Positions 1 through 8,718 of a DNA stretch of 64,000 nucleotides are shown here, piece by piece. Below the pieces are notes generated by a model. The model made no database searches, had not been told where the DNA came from, and saw only the letters and a list, made by a program, of their open reading frames with translations. Numbering within the stretch: position 1 is the stretch's first letter; every line of letters starts with the position of its first letter. The DNA is taken from IMG/VR virus record IMGVR_UViG_3300042367_000228, positions 62,001 through 126,000 of that record. One strand, 5' to 3'. The translations under genes were made by a program, and so were the position numbers. The stretch comes from a virus.

Positions 1-2560
1 TTGACTCCAGTTAGATAGCGTGCCAACTTGTACTGGACTTGATCTATTTGTTTGATCAGATAATCCTAATGTACCGTATTGATTATTACCCCAAATCCAT
101 AATGCGCCTGCCGAATTAATCGCTGCTGTATAATAATAGCCACCGGAAATCTGACTCCAGTTAGATAGCGTGCCAACTTGTACTGGGCTCAATCTATCGG
201 TTGTATCAGATAATCCTAATTGACCACTATTGTTGGACCCCCAAACCCATAACGTTCCGTCTGTTTTAATCGCTGCTGTATGCCTCCACCCGCAAGCAAC
301 TTTACTCCAGTTAGATAACGCGCCAACTTGTACTGGACTATATCTATGAGTTTGATTAGATAACCCTAGTTGGCCATTAGAATTTAAACCCCAAGACCAT
401 AATGTTCCATCCGTTTTAATCGATGTCATATTATAATACCCGCAAGCAATTTTACTCCAGTTTGATAGCGCACCAACTTGTACTGGGCTCGATCTATCGG
501 TTGTATCAGATAATCCTAAGCAACCATAACCGTTATACCCCCAAGACCATAATGTTCCATCTGTCTTGAGTGCTGCTTTGTATTGGCCTATCCCAGCAAC
601 TTGACTCCAGTTAGATGCAGTACCAACTTGCGTTGGGCTTGATCTATGAGTTAAATCTCCTAATCCTAATGCACCATAAATACTGTTCCGACCCCAACTC
701 CATAATGTTCCGTCTGTCTTAACAGATACTGTATGATCATATCCAGCAACAATTTGACTCCAGTTACTTAAAGCTCCAACTTGTACTGGGCTTGATCTAG
801 TTGCAGTATCCCCTAATCCTAATTGTCCGGAACTATTTAAACCGCAGGACCACAACGTTCCATCTGCCTTGATTGCTGCTGTATGTTGATATCCACCACA
901 AGCAACTTTACTCCAGTTAGATGCAGTTCCAACTTGTACTGGGCTATATTTATGGGCTTGTCCATCCGGAAAATAGCTCGTATTATATCTACCAGCTTCC
1001 CATATATCATTAGTTGTATTGACTATCCATATGTTAGTATCATCCATACTAGCAGTAGATATTGATATACTGCCTATTTGTACCGGACTACTTCTATGAG
1101 TTTGATCTGATAATCCTAGCTGACCATAATCGTTTTTACCAAATACATATCCACCGTAACTATTATCTACTAACATTGCTCCATAATCTGAACAATACAC
1201 TTTAGTCCAATCGCTACGAGTTCCAATTTGAACTAAACTTGAACGATAAGTTGTATCTGATATGCCTAATTGACCATAAGAATTATTACCTACAGACCAA
1301 GCTGTACCGTTAGTTTTAATTCCAACAAAATGATTTCTACCAACATCAAATGTATTCCAAGTAGATGTATAATCGCTCCAAGGTATATCTAACAATAAAC
1401 CTTCCGGATATATATTACTGTTAACATCTAAACAAAAAATATCATTATTACTTGCGGCAATTTGTTTGTATGCTCTAGAAGTTGCTTTAATAGGGAAAGT
1501 TGAAATTGGAATATAATTAATTCCTAATTGACCCCAACTATTATTACCCCAAGTCCATAATGTATTATCTGTCTTAAGTGCTGCTGTATGATAAATTCCG
1601 CAAGCAACTTTACTCCAGTTACTTAAAGTTCCAACTTGTACTGGACTTGATCTATGAGTTAAATCAGATAACCCTAATTGTCCGGCAGAATTTAAACCCC
1701 AAGTCCATAATGTACTATCTGTTTTAATTGCTGCTGTTTGATAATATCCGCAAGCAACTTGACTCCAGTTTGATAGCGCACCAACTTGTACTGGGCTCGA
1801 TCTATCGGTTGTATTAGATAATCCTAGTTGACCTCGATTATTAAAACCCCAAGTCCATAATGTCCCGTCTGTCTTAATTGCTGCTGTATGATAGGGTCCG
1901 GCAGCAACTTTACTCCAGTTACTTAAAGCTCCAACTTGTACTGGGCTATATCTATCTGTTATATTAGATAATCCTAATTGACCACTATTGTTGGACCCCC
2001 AAACCCATAATGTTCCGTCTGTTTTAACTACTGATGCATGATACCGCCCACAAGCAACTTGACTCCAGTTACTTAAAGTTCCAACTTGTACTGGGCTCGA
2101 TCTAGAGGCTGTATCAGATAATCCTAATTGACCATAAAGATTATATCCCCAACTCCATAATGTTCCGTCTGTCTTAACAGATACTGTATGATCATATCCG
2201 GCAGCAACTTTACTCCAGTCAGATAGAGCACCAACTTGCACTGGGCTTGATCTATTGGTTAGATCTAATAATCCTAATTTACCATAAAGATTATTTCCCC
2301 AAGTCCATAATGTTCCATCTGTTTTAATCGATGCAGTATAATAAGCTCCGCCTGCAACTTGACTCCAGTTGGTTAAAGTTCCAACTTGCACTGGACTCGA
2401 TCTATGAGTTAGATCAGATAAACCTAATCCACCAAAACTATTATTACCCCAAGTCCATAATGTATTATCTGTCTTAAGTGCTGCTGTATGATAATACCCA
2501 TCAGCAACTTGACTCCAGTTAGATAAAGTTCCAACTTGCACTGGAATACTTCTATTAATT
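1..2560 (-). repeat. Tandem ~153-bp repeats encoding RCC1 blades
   Basis: Imperfect tandem repeats with a period of about 51 codons. Phrases such as ccaacttgtactgggct and cataatgttccgtctgt recur many times on the plus strand. Conservation is at both DNA and protein level, which suggests recent expansion or gene conversion within the array. A divergent stretch near 1140-1560 separates two more uniform blocks. Confidence 0.85.
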
Positions 2561-2829
2561 AAATTAATTAAAGCTCCAGATGTAAATAATTGATTTCTTT
2601 CATTTAAGAATGCTGTAGCCACACCGCTACGAACTATACTAACGCTAGTCCAATTGTATCCACTTGATACAACAACAGGACTAGAATAATTTGTCAAATT
2701 GTTAGTTCCTAATTGCCCAACATTATTATAACCAAAAACTTGCACTCCGCCTAACGGTAGATATGCAGCATAATCTAAAACTTTTGCTAGATACTGAAAT
2801 GGATCATTTCCGCCTTCTTTGAATGCCAT
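1..2829 (-). CDS. RCC1-repeat (beta-propeller) tail fibre or adhesin, 3' end outside window
   Basis: The frame is open for 943 codons from ATG at 2829 to the window edge, so the C-terminus is missing. After an N-terminal leader of about 30 residues it is built from about 17 repeats of roughly 51 residues. The repeat core reads SPVQVGxLSNWSxVAxG, then HTAAIKTDGTLWxWG, then GQLGLSDxTxRSS, which is the RCC1 / alpha-tubulin-suppressor signature. Repeats 1-7 are near identical, then come two or three degenerate ones around 1140-1560, then another near-identical set. RCC1 repeats form seven-bladed propellers, so more than one propeller is likely. The start overlaps the stop of the preceding fibre gene (TAATG), so translation is probably coupled. 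Its place at the end of the fibre cluster suggests a virion-surface receptor-binding role (inference). Confidence 0.85.
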   Translation of the reverse strand, partial: MAFKEGGNDPFQYLAKVLDYAAYLPLGGVQVFGYNNVGQLGTNNLTNYSSPVVVSSGYNWTSVSIVRSGVATAFLNERNQLFTSGALINLINRSIPVQVGTLSNWSQVADGYYHTAALKTDNTLWTWGNNSFGGLGLSDLTHRSSPVQVGTLTNWSQVAGGAYYTASIKTDGTLWTWGNNLYGKLGLLDLTNRSSPVQVGALSDWSKVAAGYDHTVSVKTDGTLWSWGYNLYGQLGLSDTASRSSPVQVGTLSNWSQVACGRYHASVVKTDGTLWVWGSNNSGQLGLSNITDRYSPVQVGALSNWSKVAAGPYHTAAIKTDGTLWTWGFNNRGQLGLSNTTDRSSPVQVGALSNWSQVACGYYQTAAIKTDSTLWTWGLNSAGQLGLSDLTHRSSPVQVGTLSNWSKVACGIYHTAALKTDNTLWTWGNNSWGQLGINYIPISTFPIKATSRAYKQIAASNNDIFCLDVNSNIYPEGLLLDIPWSDYTSTWNTFDVGRNHFVGIKTNGTAWSVGNNSYGQLGISDTTYRSSLVQIGTRSDWTKVYCSDYGAMLVDNSYGGYVFGKNDYGQLGLSDQTHRSSPVQIGSISISTASMDDTNIWIVNTTNDIWEAGRYNTSYFPDGQAHKYSPVQVGTASNWSKVACGGYQHTAAIKADGTLWSCGLNSSGQLGLGDTATRSSPVQVGALSNWSQIVAGYDHTVSVKTDGTLWSWGRNSIYGALGLGDLTHRSSPTQVGTASNWSQVAGIGQYKAALKTDGTLWSWGYNGYGCLGLSDTTDRSSPVQVGALSNWSKIACGYYNMTSIKTDGTLWSWGLNSNGQLGLSNQTHRYSPVQVGALSNWSKVACGWRHTAAIKTDGTLWVWGSNNSGQLGLSDTTDRLSPVQVGTLSNWSQISGGYYYTAAINSAGALWIWGNNQYGTLGLSDQTNRSSPVQVGTLSNWSQ

Positions 2830-3977
2830 TACTTATTCTCCAACTTCTCATTTAACTCTTTAATAGCTTCTAATAAAATTCCTATTAATGCAGTATAAGC
2901 AATAGATTTAACCCCATCAACTGTATTAACTAATTCCGGCAATACGGTTTCTAATTCCTGCGCAATTAAACCGTAACTTTTATTTCCAGTAGATTTCCAA
3001 TTAAAACTTACACCTTGCAATTTAGTTAAAATATCCAAAGAATTATCAATTTTTTGAATATTCTCTTTTAAATTTATATCAGAAGCAGTGTTAAAATTAG
3101 TTGCATATAATGTATTATCCCCTGAAGTATAATATAAATTTACAGTATCTACTCTAGCATCTGTCCATGTACTTGTTGAATAAGGCGAAAGACCGATATA
3201 ATATGTCGTAGATGCTGCTACACTAGATAACGTAGCACCGCCGCCACCGCCACCGCTTACTATCCAACTACATGCACCAGTTGATGAATTATATGTACTA
3301 CTTGGTGGAATATTAACTTGTCCAGGTAGCCATTTAAATGAGCTGTCGTCACCGTTTCTTACAACGATACAAATCCATCCAGGTCCTGGAACCCAAGTTG
3401 AGTTTTGATAATTTACAACTCTAAACTTTGTTTGGTCATATGTTGCTGACTGGCCTTCAGTGATTTGATAATAAATTGCTTCCCAACCATTTAACGGAAT
3501 ACCATTTGCATCGCATGTGAGTGTTGTAGTAACATTACTTGCATTATAATAAGTAACTGTGCCAGAAATTGGACAATTTATGTCAAAAAAACCACTTGCG
3601 CTTTCTTCTGGCATTTCAACCGGAATAGCAATAACCCTAGCACTCCACAAAATTCCAGTTGTTCCGGTAGTAACAGTTCCGCCACCATGTAATGAGTATT
3701 GTGCAGTTACATTTTTCCAATCAACTACTAAACTGCCACTAGCTGTAGCAAACGATGTTGCACGCAAGGTACCAGTACTCGGAGTATATGTTAATTTTGA
3801 TAATGACGTTTTAACCAATGCACCGTTAGTTGGATCTGTAAACAACGGATAACACGACGAAGTAGTTGCATTATCATCAGTAAGAGATAATGCATCTTGA
3901 AATGCCATTTTGCCTAAATCAGAATTTGTTGGTATTTGATTGGGCTTAGTGCCAAGCAAATTTAACAATTTAGACAT
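2829..3977 (-). CDS. Tail fibre with C-terminal S74 intramolecular chaperone
   Basis: 382 residues. The N-terminus carries the NQIPTNSDLG motif shared with two other fibres in this cluster. The last 85 residues (298-382) match the Peptidase S74 / endosialidase-type chaperone: ASDINLKENI at the cleavage region with Ser299 and a nearby Lys, then GVSFNWK, YGLIAQELE, and a helical tail ending in ELNEKLENK. In this family the chaperone folds the trimeric fibre and then cuts itself off before the conserved Ser. A Gly-rich run (GGGGGG) lies near residue 245. The start overlaps the stop of the upstream 107-residue gene (TAATG). The S74 call is firm; the receptor target is unknown. Confidence 0.88.
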   Translation of the reverse strand: MSKLLNLLGTKPNQIPTNSDLGKMAFQDALSLTDDNATTSSCYPLFTDPTNGALVKTSLSKLTYTPSTGTLRATSFATASGSLVVDWKNVTAQYSLHGGGTVTTGTTGILWSARVIAIPVEMPEESASGFFDINCPISGTVTYYNASNVTTTLTCDANGIPLNGWEAIYYQITEGQSATYDQTKFRVVNYQNSTWVPGPGWICIVVRNGDDSSFKWLPGQVNIPPSSTYNSSTGACSWIVSGGGGGGATLSSVAASTTYYIGLSPYSTSTWTDARVDTVNLYYTSGDNTLYATNFNTASDINLKENIQKIDNSLDILTKLQGVSFNWKSTGNKSYGLIAQELETVLPELVNTVDGVKSIAYTALIGILLEAIKELNEKLENK

Positions 3978-4300
3978 TATTCACCTGCCCATTTTCTATG
4001 TGGAGTAGTCGGGGCATCTATAAGTGGTAACGCTGCTTCTTGTTCTGCAGTTAATTCTGCTTTTGCATTTGCATGCCATCCATCGATTGGTAACATTTCT
4101 GGATATTGTAATCCATCTTCTGAAAGCAACGTTTCTCCAGTTGGTTTGTAAATTAAACCAATAACGTCTAAAATGATATTTGGTACAAACTGTGTATCAC
4201 TTTTAGTACCATAAACAGGTTGAATTGATCCTAATCCTAAGTTAATAAATGTTTCTTCTAACTCAGCTTGATCAGTAAATTTTAAATAATAATTTTTCAT
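3977..4300 (-). CDS. Small protein between fibre genes, unknown function
   Basis: 107 residues, preceded by a good ribosome site (AAAGG, 8 nt before ATG). It contains LDVIGLIYKPTG, similar to VVGYATKPT in the 97-residue protein at 8401-8694, which also sits between two fibre genes. The C-terminus is rich in Ala, Pro and Glu. It has no membrane segment or signal peptide. The position suggests a fibre-associated or fibre-assembly protein, but no family was recognised with certainty. Confidence 0.7.
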   Translation of the reverse strand: MKNYYLKFTDQAELEETFINLGLGSIQPVYGTKSDTQFVPNIILDVIGLIYKPTGETLLSEDGLQYPEMLPIDGWHANAKAELTAEQEAALPLIDAPTTPHRKWAGE

Positions 4301-4311
4301 GTTGTATTCCT

Positions 4312-6396
4312 TTAAAGTGTAATTGTTTGTAATTCAGTGTTACTTAGCCGTTTTGGAAAGTAGGCAATTTTTGCAATTTGTCCATTTAGCACACCGTAAA
4401 TAGTTGTTGAATAACCAATTGTTAATTTATGAACAACAGGCGGAATTTGTCCAGCACTATCAGTAACTATATCGTAGTTATTTAACGAATGTGCAAAATT
4501 ATCAGTTTTATAACCATACGCAGTTTTATTTACCGAAGTTAGTGATATAGTACCAACCGGATACATATCTGCATTTGTTATACCACCTGGGCTATGTGTT
4601 CCGCATGTTACATAATTTGCGCTAGTCTGAAGTAATTGATAATGATTGTAGTTCCAGTCATCTAAATAATTTAGTTCAGTAATAGTTGGGTAATTTGCAG
4701 TTGCAGTAATAGCGTATGGACGACTAAATGACGTTACAATAGTTCCTTCAGATTGTTTATACCAGCTAGAAAAGTTAGTACCTGATATTAATGGTTGATC
4801 TGCGATACGAGTAACTGACGTAGTTGCAATTACTGTATCAGCAACTCTCGACGAAGTGCCAGTTGATACATTTGGAATATAACTTGATGCACGATATGAA
4901 TTTTCTTCAAATTGCGCACCCCATGCATACACATAATCAGATGTAGTATTACTTGTTCCTTGGTCTCTTACATATATTCTGCATGCAACACTAGTCGATG
5001 CATTACCGGCTAATGATGTACTAAGCCTAACCCAACCGTTAACAGATGGGATTGCAGAATATGCAAAACAACCGGTAGAATCTATAACTGTATTAGTATC
5101 AAAATTATACGTTAGTACTGATTGGGTAAATGGAGATCCATTATATAAATTTAAAGTAACGACAGGCACACTGCCTCTTTTTACATAAGCTGACCAAGTA
5201 TTTGAAGTACGATTTGCAGTTACAGTTATGGTTTGATGTATAAACCCAGTATTTACAGTACTAGCTAAAGTAGTTTGTATTTTATCAGCAGTTTGAGAGC
5301 CATCAGGTGATATAATTTGATTTGCAGTTACTGAGACATTAGCTCCGCCTGTAGTCCATGCACCGTTAGAAAAATCTTCACTATACGTAGCTGAATTTGT
5401 ACTAGCCGCTTCTGTTAATAATCTAGATCCTAAACTTAAATTATTAGGATTATAATCGTACCGCGCTGCTCCAGATGCAGCAGTTGTCATATATCCATTC
5501 GATCCAAAATACGTTGCAGTAGAAGCTCTTGATGAAAATGTCAAATAATTTGGTATATAACTAGTTGCAAATGAATTAACTTCTACTTGAGCACCCCAAA
5601 TGTAAATACTAGATATGTTATCACCAGTATAAGAATTAGTGAAATCTTTAATTACTGAAATCTGCATAGTGTTAGTAGTGTTCACTGCTGCTTTAGTGGT
5701 AGTAATCGAGCATCTATACCACCCATTTCCTACTGATGTAATAGTTGATGTTGGTGCAGTATAATCTGTACTTGCTGCATCTGCATTTAATATAGTACCG
5801 GTTTGTAAGTCAAATCTTACACCAGTCGAAGCACTAACAAAATTGCTCATTCGTATTTCAAATTGAGGTCTAGAAGATGCTACTAATTTAGCATACACTG
5901 ACGCAGTAACAGTTTCGTTTGATCCGGATCTAGTAAGGTAAATAAAATGGCCAGCTGACGCAGTGCTATCTTCAACTAACATATCAGCTGTCCAAAATCC
6001 ATCAGGCGCTAATGCAGCATTAGGAATAACTCGTGAGTTAGCAGTAGTCCACGCGTTAAAGTCTTCACTTATAGTTACTACATTAGTACGCTGTTCTTCA
6101 ACTAATAGTCCAAGAGATTCACCGGTAACTGGATTATGATCAAAACGAGGAATTCCGCTTGCAGCTATTTTTAAAATACCATCCTCGTCATAATATGATC
6201 CTATAGATGCTCTAGTAAACGTAATCCTAGGATCAAGAGTTTTAGAATTTGCAAAGTCTAAATTTAATGTTGGAATAACAGACGAGCGTGTTATGTCTCC
6301 TAAATCAGGGACATAATTATCAGCATCTTCATATGCCATTGTTCCTAAATCAGCATTTGTTGGTATTTGATTTGGATTTGTTCCTATTAATCCCAT
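4312..6396 (-). CDS. Tail fibre with repeated lectin-like (concanavalin/LamG-type) modules
   Basis: 694 residues, ribosome site AAGGA before ATG at 6396. It starts with the shared motif NQIPTNADLG. Two or more copies of a module follow: LDFANSKTLDPRITFTRAS, then PRFDHNPVTGESLGLLVEE, then a jelly-roll-like stretch ending in YIWGAQVEVNSFATSYIPN. The second copy begins near residue 285 (SRASTATYFGSNGY). The C-terminus ends in KIAYFPKRLSNTELQTITL, a pattern common at the end of phage concanavalin-like lectin domains. The same architecture occurs in the 663-residue neighbour and in the C-terminal third of the 2158-residue fibre. A glycan-binding role is inferred from the fold type and the location. 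Confidence 0.8.
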   Translation of the reverse strand: MGLIGTNPNQIPTNADLGTMAYEDADNYVPDLGDITRSSVIPTLNLDFANSKTLDPRITFTRASIGSYYDEDGILKIAASGIPRFDHNPVTGESLGLLVEEQRTNVVTISEDFNAWTTANSRVIPNAALAPDGFWTADMLVEDSTASAGHFIYLTRSGSNETVTASVYAKLVASSRPQFEIRMSNFVSASTGVRFDLQTGTILNADAASTDYTAPTSTITSVGNGWYRCSITTTKAAVNTTNTMQISVIKDFTNSYTGDNISSIYIWGAQVEVNSFATSYIPNYLTFSSRASTATYFGSNGYMTTAASGAARYDYNPNNLSLGSRLLTEAASTNSATYSEDFSNGAWTTGGANVSVTANQIISPDGSQTADKIQTTLASTVNTGFIHQTITVTANRTSNTWSAYVKRGSVPVVTLNLYNGSPFTQSVLTYNFDTNTVIDSTGCFAYSAIPSVNGWVRLSTSLAGNASTSVACRIYVRDQGTSNTTSDYVYAWGAQFEENSYRASSYIPNVSTGTSSRVADTVIATTSVTRIADQPLISGTNFSSWYKQSEGTIVTSFSRPYAITATANYPTITELNYLDDWNYNHYQLLQTSANYVTCGTHSPGGITNADMYPVGTISLTSVNKTAYGYKTDNFAHSLNNYDIVTDSAGQIPPVVHKLTIGYSTTIYGVLNGQIAKIAYFPKRLSNTELQTITL

Positions 6397-6405
6397 ATAT
6401 TTTCC

Positions 6406-8397
6406 TTAAGTTGACATTGCTTGCAATTCAGCATTTGTTAAGCGTTTTGGGTAGTATGCTAGTTTGAGTATGTGTAAGTTTTGATAAGGTCCGATTAACA
6501 TTCTACTCATACCTTGTCCAACTGCAGCAGACGTATCAGTTTCAGTTGTGCTACCGGAAACTGAAAGTGCAATATCATTAGTTGCGTATGCAAGTGCGCA
6601 TGATATTACAGTTTGTGATGTAACAGCAGGTCCATTTAAATCCCATTGAGAAACACTGTTATTAAATCCGTACGAATCAATAACTGCGCTGCCACTACCG
6701 CTCACATATCTTAATGAAATAAGTGTTGGTGAACCGCCTGTTGCATTGTCTACCCATGCCATAGTTGGAACCGATACTGCAGTAGTAGTTGACATTAATC
6801 TTGAAGTTGCATGCAATGTGCCTTCATCTTGTCTGTACCAATTTAAAAAGTTAGTGCCTGTCATTGCAGCAAATTCACCAATTCTAGTATTCTGTGAAGA
6901 AGTGCAAATATCAGAAGATCGAGTAACAGTACTGGAAGCAGTGTTAATATACGAAGTTGCCGAGGATCCGGATTCTACTTGTGCGCCCCAGATATACACA
7001 CCGTAATTAAGTGTTCCTAGGTATGAATTAGTTCCATTCCATACTATATAATAAAACACGCCGGCTGTATTAGTTTTAGTAAATGTTGCAGTACATCTAA
7101 ACCAACCGTTACCAACTGGAATTATTGTTGCATTGTTTGAACCTTGTTGTATCACCGTTCCTGTAACTAAATCAAATGCTACATATGCTTCGCCATTACT
7201 TGTAAGAGATAATTGAGTCCGATCAGCAGCTTTTGCATAAACGCTCATAGTGTAAACAGCTCCGCTTGATACTGTACCTAAGCTTTGTGCAACAAAATGT
7301 TGATCAGTTGTTGCAGTTTCATTTAGTTTATAAGCAGTAGTACGGTTATTGGGAGCAGTTGTTACATTAGCAGATACTGTTGCAGTATTAACCGTCCAGT
7401 ATGAAGTATTATCAAATTGTTCACTATAATAAAATAAGTTTGTAGAGGCAGGTTCTATCAATAATGTTGGAGCTAATTTTAAATTAGCTGGATTATAGGT
7501 ATAACGTGCAACATTTGTTGATGCATATTTAATTAATCCAGTTGAATCATAATATGAGCCAAAACTTGCACGCGATGTAAATGTATCATTAGATGGAATA
7601 TAGCTAGTCATAAATTCGCCAGTTTCTACTTGTGCACCCCATACATAACAAGAACCAGTGCTTGCAGCTGCTGGATAAACTACAACTTGAATTCTAGTAT
7701 TTGCACCACCTGAGTTACTTCCAGTTATAGAAACTCTATACCACCCGTTACCTACATTTTGAGGTTGGGTAAATGTTGAATTACCTGCAGTTTGCACTAC
7801 AGCAGTAACAACCATAGTACCCCAAGTTAACTTTGCTTGCATGTAATTACTAGTCCCACTGCTATAATACGCTAGATAAAAATCAGTTGTAGCCGCAGAA
7901 CCTTGTTTAAGATATACAGAAAATGTCCTAATAGTTGTGTCGCCTGCGGTTATTACTAGATCTTGCGCAATAACTCCGCTATTTGACGTTGCATTTAAAA
8001 GTACTCCAGATAATGACCCATCTGGAGCAATACATGCGGCACCTCTAGTAGATAAACTTGTTTGAACCCATACACTTGTATCAAACAACATATTGTTAGA
8101 ATATTTTAATAAATTTGTTTTCTGTTCTTCCATTAACAACCCAAGTGATTGTTTAGTACTTGGGTCATGATCAAATCTTGGTTGATTAGCAGCTACTATT
8201 TCAATTAATCCATCTTGATTATAGCGTGTTGCAATGCTAGCTCTAGCAAATGAAATTCTTTTATCTAATCTTTTAGTATTAGCAAAATTTAATAACAACG
8301 ATGGTCTAATAGTTGCGCCGGGATAGTTTGCAGCTACATTAAAATTACCAGTAGATGTACTAATTGTATCAGTGGCATGATTAAAATTTATTGCCAT
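6406..8397 (-). CDS. Tail fibre with repeated lectin-like modules (paralogue)
   Basis: 663 residues. The ribosome site GGAG lies inside the last codons of the upstream 97-residue gene. It lacks the NQIPTNADLG leader and instead starts MAINFNHATDTIS, then GATIRPSLLLNFAN, which is nearly identical to a stretch in the 2158-residue fibre (32 identical bases, 8290-8321 versus 12676-12707). Two modules follow, each with a TRAS-type start, a PRFDHDPSTKQ-type strand and a YVWGAQVE or YIWGAQVE end. The terminal motif is KLAYYPKRLTNAELQAMST. It is probably an exchangeable receptor-binding fibre or a second adhesin acting with its neighbours. Confidence 0.8.
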   Translation of the reverse strand: MAINFNHATDTISTSTGNFNVAANYPGATIRPSLLLNFANTKRLDKRISFARASIATRYNQDGLIEIVAANQPRFDHDPSTKQSLGLLMEEQKTNLLKYSNNMLFDTSVWVQTSLSTRGAACIAPDGSLSGVLLNATSNSGVIAQDLVITAGDTTIRTFSVYLKQGSAATTDFYLAYYSSGTSNYMQAKLTWGTMVVTAVVQTAGNSTFTQPQNVGNGWYRVSITGSNSGGANTRIQVVVYPAAASTGSCYVWGAQVETGEFMTSYIPSNDTFTSRASFGSYYDSTGLIKYASTNVARYTYNPANLKLAPTLLIEPASTNLFYYSEQFDNTSYWTVNTATVSANVTTAPNNRTTAYKLNETATTDQHFVAQSLGTVSSGAVYTMSVYAKAADRTQLSLTSNGEAYVAFDLVTGTVIQQGSNNATIIPVGNGWFRCTATFTKTNTAGVFYYIVWNGTNSYLGTLNYGVYIWGAQVESGSSATSYINTASSTVTRSSDICTSSQNTRIGEFAAMTGTNFLNWYRQDEGTLHATSRLMSTTTAVSVPTMAWVDNATGGSPTLISLRYVSGSGSAVIDSYGFNNSVSQWDLNGPAVTSQTVISCALAYATNDIALSVSGSTTETDTSAAVGQGMSRMLIGPYQNLHILKLAYYPKRLTNAELQAMST

Positions 8398-8400
8398 TTG

Positions 8401-8694
8401 TTAAACTCCAGTAGAGCCTGCCATATCATCTTGCAATGCTACCCAGTTATACACTTTTTCTAAAAATGCAGTACCGTCTTGTTCTTCAATTTGATCTAAA
8501 GGTGCATGATATCTACGAAAATCAATGTCTTTTGTATCGTCATTTGTTGGTTTAGTAGCATATCCAACTACGTCAATCATTACTGAAAATGTTGCACTAC
8601 GTTGTCTTGTTACTGACGCGGTTACTACTCTAAAATATGCACCTTCAAATGGTACACCGTAGTTTGATGTTGCTAAATCTAATTGTATTGCCAT
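8401..8694 (-). CDS. Small protein between fibre genes, unknown function
   Basis: 97 residues with ribosome site AAGGA before ATG at 8694. It contains MIDVVGYATKPT, similar to LDVIGLIYKPTG of the 107-residue protein at 3977-4300. It has no membrane segment and is acidic towards the C-terminus (DQIEEQDG). A late-type motif (CATAAATA, 8716-8723) lies about 20 bases upstream, overlapping the stop of the previous fibre. It is probably a virion or fibre-assembly component; the family was not recognised. Confidence 0.7.
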   Translation of the reverse strand: MAIQLDLATSNYGVPFEGAYFRVVTASVTRQRSATFSVMIDVVGYATKPTNDDTKDIDFRRYHAPLDQIEEQDGTAFLEKVYNWVALQDDMAGSTGV

Positions 8695-8718
8695 AATAAT
8701 TCCTTGTAATGTTTATAT

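Noticed and set aside
1-2300. Recurring TTGACT hexamers read as -35 boxes
   Set aside because: They fall at the same codon of each RCC1 repeat (plus-strand image of AACTGGAGTCAA) and have no -10 at 17 bases.
1-2560. CRISPR-like look of regular repeats
   Set aside because: The period of about 153 bases is in frame, imperfect throughout, and translates into RCC1 units; there are no unique spacers.
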